Part shown: positions 12,258 to 24,944 of the stretch, piece after piece
Position numbering within the stretch: the stretch's first letter is position 1
How the letters are laid out: every line of letters starts with the position of its first letter
From: Crotophaga sulcirostris
Taxonomy: Eukaryota; Chordata; Aves; Cuculiformes; Crotophagidae
Direction: 5' to 3'
Assembly: GCA_013397455.1 (NCBI GenBank)
Contig: VYZB01000239.1
Location: forward strand, 304,725 to 368,724
DNA: 64,000 bases
Notes under the pieces: model-generated
The model's database searches: none
Told to the model about the DNA's origin: nothing
What the model saw: only the letters and a program-made list of their open reading frames with translations
Program-made: the position numbers and the translations under genes

Positions 12258-15200
12258 TTTAAAATCTCATGGAGAGTTGTTCTGTATCCAGTCCTATCTT
12301 TCATTTCTATGAAGGGTTATGAAACAAAAAAGGTAGAGCTGATAGGAGATCATTATAAAGCTTTCTTAGCTGTCTGATTTGATTTCAAACATTTTTAGTA
12401 AACATCCCAAATTTTTTTAGGACAGACTCTCGATGTATGTACTAATTTCTCTTTCAAATTTTCATACTATGATATATGTTGTGAGAAAGATACTGTGGAG
12501 ATATGTAGCCATTAAGAAATATAATAATAAAAAAATGCAAAGCTCCATCACATGTAAGATTAAATGTTACATCCATTTTTTTTACTTTTAACTAATAAAT
12601 TCTGAGGAAAGGAAAAAATATGACCATGATTTTATGGCAACTTAGGAGCATCTGTTAGGATAAACTCTAAAAATGACAGTTAGAATTTCTCATTATCTGT
12701 GTCCAGCTGAATGCCCAACACTTCTGTTGTCAAATCTAAACAAACCACAGTCCAATTTTCAGCAATAATTAGCCACAAGTAGTAAACTTCATGGCTGCCT
12801 CAATCAAAAAACATCACAAGTGAAGTTTTGTAATTCCCACCTACTTCAGCTGAAATACAGATTTGGTTAAGATAATTTGAAGCCTAATGAAATATATCAG
12901 CTCAAGCAGCTATTATTTTTATTATCCAACAACACAAATGGCTCTGCTGCTCTGAAACTACAAACATAGTGAGAGCTATTCAGATGACGTATGATTTATA
13001 TTCAAATCTAGTCCCACAAAATTAGGAAAAAGTAGATAATCCAAGCACATGTTCAGCTCAATACTAGAGTTTTTAACAGATCAATAGGAAGGCAATATGA
13101 AGTTGACTGTGTCTTTAAGAAAAGCACAGCTATTTCTGGAAGGCCAAAATGCCATTGCTAGGATCTCTTCAGTAAAGCAGCTGTACCAACGTATCACCCA
13201 ACTTTCATCCCAAACTGAACTAGTTTTACGTCTTTTAAAATTTACATATTCTTTTAACTTTTCATTTTCACAACATTAAGTATCTTTCTAGTATCTGCAT
13301 TGGTCATTGTTTTCCTGTTTTGGTCTAACTCACATTCTTATTCCTAAATCTCAAAACCAAAGAATGTGTTTTTCTTAATTCACAGGAATTTTGTATTTAG
13401 AAAAGGTGACAAAAATAATAAAATTCAAAGCAGTCTATTAAACCCAGAGCAGTAACAAAAAGAGCGAACATACAGAAATCAGTCAGAACTTCTTACAGAG
13501 AAGAAAACAAATCTGCAATCCATTTTCATTATATCTAATTTTTGGAACAACAACAACAACGACAAAATGAACAAGAGTTCATGCTAAAGGACAATACTAT
13601 CCAAAAATTATGTTTGCCAAGCACTTCTCTCAGCCTATCAGCAGAGAAAAGATCTAGGGTTAGTTGATTCTCACTTCAATTTGATTTGTACTAAATCCCA
13701 GTAGTATAAACTCAGAGATGCATTGCTTATAAACCAGTAATGGTGAGGAGGAAATAAATTCACAAAGGCTTCCATAGAAAGGAATACTCATAATATTTGT
13801 ATCTCATGTCACTTGCAACTTTTCTCTACTTGAACATCTTTCTAAGCGTTTCATTTCTGCTCTAGCTCACGTTAACCTAAGATAATCGTATCACAGGGCA
13901 GCTCTGCTCTAGAGAAATATTAGCCTGTTGATTTTGAAAGAATGAGGACTTGGCACTGATAGTTTCTCAGCAGTTATCAGCAATAATGAAGTGCTTTTTG
14001 CACAGCAGAAAAATGCTAGAGCGCCATGTGCGCTGCAGCAATATTAGCTTTCTTGGTGGGCAAGAAGCAAAAAACCTGTACGGACTCAGCAGTTTTGTCC
14101 TTGTGTAACTGCTATTAATAGATCCGAACACTGATCTGTAACAAAGGGGTTTGAGAGTCTTTTTACTTTTTTTTTTTGTCCTGCCTCTCCTTAAACAATC
14201 ATACCTTCAGACACAGAAAGGCATCCCAGGTTTGGAGTAAATGTGTTTTGCGCTTAAAAACTTACACAAAAATAACGGAAAATGGTGCTTAACCATAAAC
14301 ACTAAGAATCGTCTTGTATTTGTGTCGCGTATGAATGGTGCAATCTTATCAGTGACATCTTCCAAGCTGGGGAGTGCTTACTTTTACTAATTTAATGTTG
14401 ATGCGTAGAGTTATCCATAACTCCTGTAGGTCCTGAACTCAAGGCCACTGTTGGCCATATTCACTTGTACTCAGTCTATATTTCATCCACGGGTTTTCGG
14501 TCTCCTGCACAAGGCCTTTACGTAAGAAAATTCTTCAAACATTTTAGGTTACTGAGATTGGAAATTATTCGTGGTTTGACAGCAGGACCTATTTCTCTAA
14601 AGGTTCTTGATTTCTAAAGCCATGTGCAAACATATTATAAGAGATGGGCATCTCTTATAGAGGTGTACATGGGTGTAAAGAGACAAATGACCTGGATAAA
14701 AACCATAAATCAAGTAATTAAAATAATTCACAATGGTAGGAGAACAATCCGCATTTTTCACTAAGACGCCTCCAGATTAGAAAATGTGATGTTAACATAT
14801 ATATTCAATATATCAATCTTTTTTATCGGTTTTTAGAGAACCTAAAATCCCTTTTCATTTCCAGTTTTTTTCTGTTGATGATATCAATGTTTCTTTAAAA
14901 TGGTGACTTTAGAAATATAAATATGTATTTTAAATAGCAGAAATGTTAGAGATTTCTATATTAGCAATGTCTCACTTTCGCTGGTAGCCTGAAAATATGG
15001 GTCCAGCCTACATCAGTCAGAGATGTGTGGTTTCAGCCCCTCCACACTGACAACGGTGTAAGACAAAAACCTGAGAATAGAAGTATTTCACCTGGCAAAG
15101 CCGAGTCATTTCTGCTATATGAGTTTTATTCATGAACGGATAAAAGCCAACACATGCTGTGCTTAAAATAAGGATAGGTATTGATATAGATATCTTGGTA

Positions 15201-18200
15201 TAACTATATTAGCAAACACTTTCTACTGCAGAGCAAGACCAAAAACATATCTTCTTCACTAGAAATGTTTGGGTTTTATTAAATTGTGAACCACTAAAAA
15301 CTTTAAACTTAGAGCAACAGGTCTGGAGACTGTTAATGACTTTAAAAGGTAACATCTTTTACTTTTGAAGCAAATGTTTTCTGCTACAGTTTTGACCTAA
15401 AACTAATTACAAATACTAATATGAAAAAAGAAGTAATTCCAGATATCTTACCTGTAAAGACCACCTCTATATTCTGTAGCTCTCTAAGGTTCATCCAGTG
15501 GATTTTCACTGTTCTCATCACGCTAAACAGAAACAGCTGCTGCTGATGTTAGACAAAACAGAAGGCTCGCCCACTAACTACATATTTTTCCATCTATCCA
15601 TATGACTTCCAAAATATCCATATATTCTGTCTTATACAGAAACAAGAGGCAGACAAAGAAATAAATTTGGAAACTAGTTTCACTCGAGTCCAACTGATGT
15701 GATGTGGGAGCTAGCAATTCCTCTTAAATTCAATCTTCCATCGTATCAAAAGAAAGATTTGCTAATGACTTTAAAAACTCTTATATGAGTAATTTGCTAA
15801 GAATTCTAAGGGGTGGAATTAATTTTCCTCTTAATTAAAAATTCTAGGTCTTTTTCTTTTTTCATTCCAGGAAAGAAGTATCTAAAATCACAGCAAGTCT
15901 GCTGTATTGTGATTTTTCCCTATTTTAGCATCTGAGAAACTATAACTTTAACATAGTAAATGCCCATTCTTTTCTGCATAAATAATTACAACAATTTGGT
16001 CTATGAGTAAAATAGATACTTGCTAACATTATTCTAAAAGAAGCAATAGAAAATAATAACAGTTCAAGAACAAGGAAAATATGTATTGAAATTCTAAACA
16101 ATAAGATCTGGAGCGAATACTTGGAAGAAATGATTAGCCTGTATTGATTTAATGCTCTTTCTTTTGAAAACCTTAACAGTTCCTTGGGAGTCTATTACAG
16201 CCAGATTTTTCTGAATTTTCCCTCATTCTATGGTATCCTCATCACCTTCTTGAGGAACAGTTTACTGCAGAAATAAAATATTTACATTTCCTCCATTTAA
16301 AATCTAAGGAAGAAATAATCGGAACTGAATGAGTAGCATTGAACTTGAAAGAAAACTGGAAAAGAGCAAATGAAATACAGGAACATCTAGTGATCTGATA
16401 TACTGAAAAGAATTTCATAAAATGCATTTCCCTATAGTAAGGACAAGACTATGGATTTCAGTAGAGGTCAATTAATTAAATATATGCCCCCTGGTTTTCT
16501 CAGGCTCTGTGAGAATATAACAAATAAGTAGTATTTAATTTGAAATACCATAAGGGTTATTTTATACAGAAACATTTGAAAATAGAAGTTGTATTCTCTG
16601 AGCTAAATGACGTCAAATAAATGTGAAAAGGATAATTGTACCAAACAACTTCAATTGCACTGTTTTCTTATTATCAGAATCTTTTACGAATATTGTTGGT
16701 ATCCTCTTGCTCAAAGATCCCTACTCCAACAGTGTTTCTCCCACCTGACTTTAGAAGCAACAACTGACACCAGGACATTATTGGGGGTAAGTTATTTAAT
16801 AACTGCAGTTCAACAGAACCAAACTGATCTATTGCGTTCAGTCCAGGTTTAGGAAATTAAAGCTCGTACAGCTGAATGAGTTGGTAGGACTGCAGCAGCT
16901 TTATCTTGATAATTCAACAGGAGAAACACTTCTGACAACCAGTTAGGCTCAGTGCCATGTAAATATTCTGGTATAAGTAATGCCATCCTCTTCACTCAGC
17001 TTCCTTGCAGCAATCTATGGCCTCTTCAAAAGACTTCTAATACTATTTACTTCTGAAGATGAGAAGATGCATATAATCTGCCTGTTTTAGTGTTTTGCAG
17101 ATCATTTAGTACTCCCAAAGTGTTCAAATATATAATTATGCTTGCAATAATTAGAAACAAAAAAAAAACAACGGAGGGGAGGGGGGCAGGGATTCCTGCA
17201 ACTCTGCTGGAAAACCAGAACGGAGTTTGAGAATTCACTGTATGTGACAATTTGAACACTTAGACCTGACTCATTAAAGTTCAGGAGGGAAAATCTCATT
17301 GAGTTCAAGGAGTTCAAGAACTTAAAAAGAGAATCTGCGGCCCTCGTATACTGAAAAATGGGCAATAAGCTAAAAGAAGGATCCAGGCACTGAAAAGATG
17401 AAAGACTAAGCAATATGGGGGTGACAAGTCAAGAATAAGACCTCATTTTATATCTGTCTTCTTTAATGCAAGAGGAATAAAAAGAAATTTTATTTGACAG
17501 AGTGCCTGTGGAGCAAATGGGATCCATGTTCTTCTCGGCTCTCACATCGCTTACTCTGCCTTTTATTTCAGCTTACATGATGAAGCCCATAAACATAGCT
17601 GGCTGCTGAATAAAACTTAACATGAAACAGAAATTTTAAGTACAACACCTCCATGATCCTTTCCGTTACTTATATTTAAGCATATCAATCCATCCTCAAA
17701 AGTACTGATGCTTTCCGCATAAATATGTTCTAAGATTCCTTTGATATGCAAGAATAAAGTTACTCATTATTTCCTATCACAAATGCCCTGCCTAAAATTC
17801 ACTGATAGAACTTCAGAAAAGAGAAACTGAGAAACTGATGTCCATAATAACCCTGCGTTAAGTTGTAGTCAAGGGTCCCTTTATCCACAAACACATAAAA
17901 ATCACAGTTTCACAAATAAATTCTCTGGCAATCTCTGGAAGGAGTGTTGATGGATGTCCTGTATTCAGTGGCATAAAGCAAAGCTGAGAGATAATTATCC
18001 TCTGAGCATGGAGTCAGTGCAGTGTAAAAATGGTGCCAAAAAATCCAATGCTGTCATTAACTGCTGCTGACTCCTTGTCATAGGAGTGTGGAGGACAGCC
18101 CATCAGCCTGCACTGGGAGATGGGAACATACCTGCACACAGGGAGATATTTATAAAATCTAATCATGCAGGCAAAATAATACAGAAATTGCCTCACAAGG

Positions 18201-19812
18201 AGTTTTAGCACTTATTTCAGTTACATGACATTTCATTTTTCCTCTACAGCCAGCAATGTCAGATTGCTGATCTTTCCCTGATTTAAAACTAAGTTTCCAG
18301 GAACTATTAAATACTGAATTTTTGTATTGAAACAAGATCAAGGAAAGAAAGAACCATTAAATTAGTAGAATATCTTGTCTATTTCCAGCTGATCTATTTC
18401 CTTTGAAAGCTATCAGCATTAATATTTTTAACTTTTCTAAAGCACCATCTAAATATTAGTACTTGAAACAAGAGGTTTCTGCTCTCACTTCCGTATTATC
18501 ATGCAAATAAGGAAAGAAATTACCTTTATGCATTGTTGCACTGTTAAATAAAAAAAGAAGTCTCTGATTCCAGCCATCTCAGGCAGGCGAAGCAGAAGTA
18601 CTTCAGAAAGGTGTGTACACTCGAACGCACAATTATATGTATGCAGCATATAGGTTGAAATGCACACTACTTAAGACACGCAATACAAGACCAAAAACCT
18701 TTGGGTATAACATGCCATAAGAAGAGAGCTTGAGAAATCAAAAGGTTTCACCACTGATGTAGGTCCTGGAGGAGGAACATGTTTGTTATATAAAAGCCCC
18801 AGATGATTCTATATAAAAAAATGTCATAGAAGAAGAAAAGTACAAATTGAAACAATCCCAGTGAGTCTGATCTGAGCCTGCCTCAGCCCTATCCAAACTA
18901 TAATATCAAAGAGGAAGGTGAACCATTCCCTTATTCTCCTGCCTGGATGGCAAACTGTCCCTCCAGAGGTTACAAAGGAAGTGCTATTCATCTTTTAATT
19001 ACCATAAACTCAAGACATTTCTCTAATTGGATTAACTGTAGCCTTTTCAAACAAAGCTAAGTTATGGACTTGATAGTGAAACTGTACTTCCATTTGCAGA
19101 AAAAAGGTACTCCTGTTCTTTTGTAACATTACAGTCTTTACAATAAATATTGTAATCTGCAGTTTCAACTGATGAATGTACACTTCATTTTACTTTACTG
19201 GCTGGCCAAGTTCTGTAACCATTTTGAGAGACAGCTTGCTAAACTTCAAAAACATTTTAACTTTATCCGATTTCTCTTTACTCTCTCATACTGAGTTGTA
19301 AAACACATTTTTCATATTCATAAAGAGTATGACAGACACAGATTTTAGATGAAGTCTGATCTACATGACAGCTGCTGAGGCCACGGACAAGAAAAAACTA
19401 TATATCAAATTCAATGAAGTGGGGCATAAATGATAGCACCTTAAGCAGTAGGTGCATTGTTGAACATTGTGTCAGCAGGGCTGGTTAAAATATATTGCTT
19501 TGATTATTGTATTTTATTCTCATGGCAATAGCAGGCTGAGTGTACTTCTCGTTAGAGTTCAGTAGGTCTTATTCTCCTAGAAAGCTCACACCAGCAGGAC
19601 TAAGCCAACTCTGCAGTGCTACTGCCTACAGTGAAATTTCCCAAACTGGACTCAGTAGTTTAATTCATCTGTGCTAGATGAAAATGCAGAGCTTCACTTG
19701 GTTCAACCAACCTCCAGATGCAATTCCCCAGAAAGGGTACATCCTCAGACAGTATGAACTGGAGTTGCACCTAACTTTTCATGTACTTGCACCTTTCCCC
19801 TTTTCTTCTTGG
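12258..19812. other. Long non-coding stretch, no gene recognised
   Basis: About 7.5 kb of AT-rich sequence without a recognisable repeat insertion, exon or RNA gene. Small features are an AAC run at 13546-13560, an inverted repeat at 14636-14659 and an A run near 17159-17168. Open frames here are 60-100 codons, unrelated to known proteins, and similar in number on both strands. Confidence 0.65.
14636..14659. repeat. Perfect 11-bp inverted repeat, 2-nt spacer
   Basis: TATAAGAGATG, GG, then CATCTCTTATA. This is a 24-bp near-palindrome in otherwise unique sequence. A dimeric protein site or a chance palindrome are both possible. Confidence 0.9.
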
Positions 19813-20144
19813 GTTTCCAGTACATAAAAGGGTCTACAGGAAAACTGAGGAGGGGCTCTTGATCAGGGACTGCAGGGACAGGACAAAGGGGAATGGTTTT
19901 AAGCTGAAAGAGGGTAGATTGAGAAAAGATTTTAGGAAGAAATGTTTTCCTGTGAGTGTGGGGAGGCCCTGGCACAGATTGCCTAGAGAAGTGGTGGTTG
20001 CCCCATCCCTGGAGGCGTTGAAGGCCAGATTGGACGGATGACCCCCCTGATCCAGTGGGAGGTGTCCCTGCCAATGGCAGCAGGGTTGGAACTGGCTGGG
20101 GTTTAAGGTCCCTTCCAACCTGAACCATTCTGTGATTCTGTGAA
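19813..20144 (+). mobile_element. CR1 LINE, about 330 bp 3' portion
   Basis: In sense orientation: CCAGTACATAAAAGGGTCTA, GGGGCTCTTGATCAGGGACT, GGTTTTAAGCTGAAAGAGGG, TAGGAAGAAATG, CCCCATCCCTGGAGGCGTTG, GATCCAGTGGGAGGTGTCCC, CCCTTCCAACCTGAACCATT and the terminal CTGTGATTCTGTGAAT. The 3' end is complete and the 5' end truncated. The long minus-strand open frames over 19745-20398 are antisense read-through of this element and are not genes. Several CpG to TpG/CpA-type differences suggest moderate age. Confidence 0.97.
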
Positions 20145-21129
20145 TATCCACTCTCACGGAGGCAGGCAGACAGGCTTGCCCCAGATGGCCAGGAGGAGCC
20201 CAGTTGCTGGAGAGGAACAAAGAAGAGCTTTGGTGACATTTCCAACTGGCATTTTTTCAGCTGATGCGTAATCAACAGCAAGATGTGCTGATGTTTGGAA
20301 ACGTCAGAGTCCAAAACCAGGTGCAGCTCTAGCTGAAAGCTCCAGTTTGACAAGAATATTCTGCAAAGCTCACAAAAAAGCACTTGGGATTCACGCAACT
20401 CTCACACTCTGCATATAAAAAGGGAGTCATTTAATAACTACAGCACATTCCTACATCCTCTACTCTACAGTTTATACAATCAGAACGGGTCTGCTAAAAG
20501 AGTATGAATAGTGAGCATATATCTTGTTTATCTCTGAGAATGGGACTGGGCAAACAGACAACCATTGTTACATCTCTTGCCCTTACTCCACGTCTCTGTA
20601 AACCTTCCCCTCCTGACAGTTCCTTGCAGACTTTTAAACAATATTCAATGAATGTGGAAAAATGGTAGGAAAATAAGTAAAGAAAAAAAAGAAGATGGGA
20701 GGCAGGCAAACTAGTCCTTGTCAGAGGAGCCTGAGAGCAGAATGAAATGGCATTTTCAAGCGTGTGTGTGCAGCACATCTACTAAAAGCTGAAAAAAAGA
20801 GTGACCACTGTTACAGCTTTGTAACCTCTTTAATAGGCCCTTTTATTCGTAAGTTCAGTGGCAAAATGAGTATCGCCTTTCCTTGGATTTTCTCTCTCTC
20901 TCAGAGGTTAACCAGCTTTACATTTTTTTGCATCTCTCTAAACCTACTGAGCATTATCTGACTCTGTATTAATCTTATAACTTTAGTAATGCAAACTTTA
21001 TAGTGTTCACTCTCATTTTTATGTATGCAGTTTTGTCTACATCGACATAACACTGAGCATTTTGGGACATGTTGGATATTAACAACTACAGTCTAAACCA
21101 AAGTTTCATTCCAATATCATATAGAGATT

Positions 21130-21164
21130 GAAACAGACACAAATGTCAGATTTGTGTCTGCTTC
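21130..21164. repeat. 15-bp hairpin with one mismatch, 5-nt loop
   Basis: GAAACAGACACAAAT, loop GTCAG, then ATTTGTGTCTGCTTC. Eleven inner pairs are perfect, followed by one A:C mismatch and three more pairs. Pairing stops outside this stem, so it is shorter than a typical miRNA precursor. Confidence 0.9.
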
Positions 21165-21682
21165 TACACTTATGTAACTTGAAAATTCAAGTCAGCATGC
21201 ATGTAATACACCCACACACCCTTTTCTTAGCATGGACTAAAATACAGTTCAAATACAATACACTGTGACAGCTTTAAACTCTTAACATCAGATTAGGGAT
21301 TCAATTATGCATTAATAACAATATTTGTACGAATGTTTCTGTTCAGGACTGAAATACTTGCCCATACAAACTCCTACTACGTCCATGACTGTCAACATCT
21401 AAATAAGTTCTGTATTTCTAGTAAGAGATTCAACAGAGATTTCCTATGATCAAAGGTACATGAATCTTGTACTACCTGAACTTCTGTACATGCCAAAACA
21501 TGGAATATATTTGTTTAGACTGTTGTATTATAAGATAGTATGATATAATAAAAATAAATGTATCTTCCTACATTCTTGTCTGAATAACCCTACCTGGGCA
21601 GTAAAGCAAGAGGGGAACTGTCTGACACATGCCACTCAAAACTCTGTAATTCAAAGATCTAAATGATAAATCATATGCTACG

Positions 21683-21706
21683 GTAGAGGACCTCCGTAGA
21701 GGACCT
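21683..21706. repeat. 13-bp-period tandem duplication
   Basis: GTAGAGGACCT occurs twice with a 13-bp period. It looks like a small slippage duplication. Confidence 0.8.
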
Positions 21707-22755
21707 ATGGATGCATTACATTCCTCATTTAGATAATGTTTTTAGCTGCTACCGATGTTTTAAAAATCTTCTATTTTTTCTCTATTTACTAAAATATACT
21801 ATTCTTCTATCAAAACTATCTTGTTAAGAACTTTTATTTTCATAAAGTAAAGGCTGGCCTTAGCAAGCAACAATCAATGATTGAGGTCTACATTTACACC
21901 ATCCTAATTTCTTAATTGCTTTTTAGTACCTAACATAGTTTTAAAAATTTTCATGGAGTAGACTTTTCTAAACAAACAAAAAGATACATTTTCATTTACT
22001 CTGTGAATGTCTACCTATGGAATACAGCAATAAGGGACACCACAATGGTTTTATTCCAGCTTTCTCCTGAAATCAGAAAACACAGTCCAGTTTTCAATGC
22101 TTTCCATTAGCACTCCTCATCTTTCCATATGACATTTTATCTACTTATTTATTTTCATAAGAATACTTCTCCCTCATAAATTTTCCGTGGAACTCAAAGA
22201 CTTGTGTAATTGAATTAACAGGTTTATAGAAAATAAGTTATAGACCAAATTGCAAAGGTGGGGGTGGGGAAAGAAGGAATATTTCAGCAAGATGCAGCCT
22301 ATTATGTAAATTTGTCACCACATGCCATACATAATGAATAAGCCTTGTGCTCTTAACACTTTGATTATAGACTATACAGACAATGCAAATTAAAATTCCT
22401 GCTGCTCTATAAACGCAATGAGAGGAAATTATGTAAATTTTAACACATTAGATTGATTTGGTTGAAATGAAACCTGTTCCACTTGATGTTTTAGGGGAAG
22501 AGTCACAATTACAATGATTGAGAAAGTGCAGTGTTAATGAAGTGTGTTATTGCTAATCAATTCCTCCTTCTCTGGTAATGGCACAGGCATGTGCGCTGTC
22601 ACCACATCATTCACCAACAAATGTAACCACTCACACTACCACATAATTTATATGGCAGAAATTAAGGCTTCCATAAACTCATGTAAATGGCCCTGTTTAA
22701 TGGCAGAATTTTCATGGTAAAATGAAGATAGACCTTTAGGAAGGGTGCATATTCT

Positions 22756-22835
22756 CATACATATATATGTATATGAGAACATATATATACATACACACAC
22801 AATGTGTGTGCATATATGTATATACATACACACAC
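22756..22835. repeat. Palindromic TA/CA microsatellite
   Basis: Mixed ATATAT, ACATAC and CACACA runs arranged so that CACACAC faces GTGTGTG across three bases. The flanking TATATACATA and TATGTATATA also pair. The tract can fold on itself and is likely to vary in length. Confidence 0.85.
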
Positions 22836-24903
22836 GTAAAACTGCTTAGCAATTTTTGCGTGCTAACTATGACAGTGCTGTCTTGAATGCTACTATAGTT
22901 TTGGTGTGATACCAGCTGAGTAACTTCACTTTGACCAAAACAACCACCTTTCTACTGGTTGATCTCTTGGAAAATATGGAATAAGACTATCACAGAGTAA
23001 TAATTTGAACAGATTTAATTAATTGAGATGAAAAATATGGGTTTTTTTCAAACTTAAAAGAAAGTTTTATGTCCAAATCGAAGAAATTTAAAAATCAGAC
23101 TCCCTGGTTTCAAAAGTTTCATACATACAGTGCATTCGCCCAATAACAGAGATACCTAGGAATTACCGTAGGAATCTGGAATTTCTTTACGACTCAGTAT
23201 ATGCGAAGCAGATTATATGTTCTCTACACAAAGCACTGGAGCATCTCTCTCCAAGAATCACGTCATCATTTTAAACAACAAATTTTTTTAGACCTCTTCA
23301 CCAGCAGTACATTGAATTGCAGAATTCTGCAGTTTTATCTTGTCTTAATTATTTACTCTGTTACATGAGATAATTAAATAGATTATTTATTTTAATTCTG
23401 CATTTTGCAGTACTTTTTTCGAACAAAAATTTCCATGTCATTTTCAAAGAAAAAAAATATTCTACAAAAGGAGTGCCAGTATTAGAAATTTGTGGCACTT
23501 CTTATTTCACAGGTAAATATGAGAAGGTGGGATAAGCCAGCTCTTTTAATTTTCTTTCTAGCTATATAACTTTTACATTGTTCTCAGAAATATTTGTCAT
23601 CACATGTAGTGATCGCATTTGCGTCCTGTCTCTGCTGACTTGTCTCCAACTAGCTTATTTCTATTCCTGTTGAGACATAAGGAAACACACTGCACAGAGA
23701 CACCTCACTGGATTCAATAGCAGTTAGACACACACGGTTGTTGCAGGTCAGGAACATAACACATAGAGAATCAGGATAACACAGGCAATAAGAGAGCTTT
23801 TATGCAGAAATGACATTGCAGATAAACATACAACACACACACACTAAGACTGACACCAGAAGAAATGTTAGTATATTATATTTTGTCCATAAACATGGAA
23901 AAAAAGAGAGGTCAGTCCCCAGCTGCGAAAGGAAATCTGGCAGTCCACAGAGGAAGAAAATGCAAAAATAAAAATAAAAGGGAAAGATATGAAGGAATTT
24001 ATCCTTCCTAGAAATAAAGTAACATTCATTTTTGCAGCTGAGAATCCATTCATGTATCAGCATACGCATCTCCACTACGTTTAGCATTTTAAAAATGCCA
24101 ACCAGTTTTTGCTTCATTGATCCTGAATTAACATGACCGCCACTGGTGGTGAGAAGCACAGAGAGGGCTTGGGACTGCACACTGTTCCTTTAGACCATGG
24201 GCTTCTATCACCACCCTAAACTTCTCCTGAATTTTCACTGGGGCTGCTGGAGGAATCAGCTCTGAACAATCTGCATCACACTGTGTTATTTAGAATCTCA
24301 AAGTATCACATTATCAAAGAACCACTTAGAAAAAGGCACACAGAGGTTTGCAAAACAAAACAAGAAAAAGCACACAAAATTGAGAAACAGGAAAAACAAT
24401 GTCAACTAAGTGAATTTACAGGAGTAGGAGCTAAGCATTTAAGTTTGTAAGACTCAGCGCAGCTGTTTAGTTATATAAAACAAACACAAAGAATCACAGT
24501 GGTAAATATCTCACCCCACAGGAATCATCTTAATTTCCAGATCCTAGAAAAATCAATTTCTCCATGCTAGCTTTTGCTTTAGATCTTTGAATTCAGGTTG
24601 CTTTGTATATAGGAAAAAGCTCTCTTTGATGTTGGAATATTAGAAGGAGTGAAACAATAAATTTCCTATATTCTAATATCCAGACATCCTGAGCTTGTTC
24701 AAGGACCCCTTGATTCATAAAGGCAAATAATTAAATTACCTGAGCTTTGATCAAGGAGTTGCTGCAGTCGCTTTTTGATGTAGAATGTGGTTGTTCGAAG
24801 CTCCAGAGAGATAACTAGCCCATATGTTTTTTAACCCTTTTGCCACTAGTAGCAGATTTTCTGCAATGTGCTGGTGAGCACCACAATATCGTTTAGGGAT
24901 GCT

Positions 24904-24944
24904 GGTCCAATAGGAGCATCATAGGTACAGTAGGTCCAATAGGA
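24904..24944. repeat. Spaced direct repeat GGTCCAATAGGA
   Basis: The 12-mer occurs exactly at 24904-24915 and 24933-24944, separated by 17 bp. Each copy contains CCAAT. Duplication by replication slippage is the simplest explanation. Confidence 0.85.

Noticed and set aside
18785..18800. TATA-box-like TATATAAAAG
   Set aside because: A lone TATA match in AT-rich DNA with no start-site, CpG or exon context.
19745..20398. 217-codon minus-strand open frame
   Set aside because: Most of it is antisense to the CR1 element at 19813-20144.
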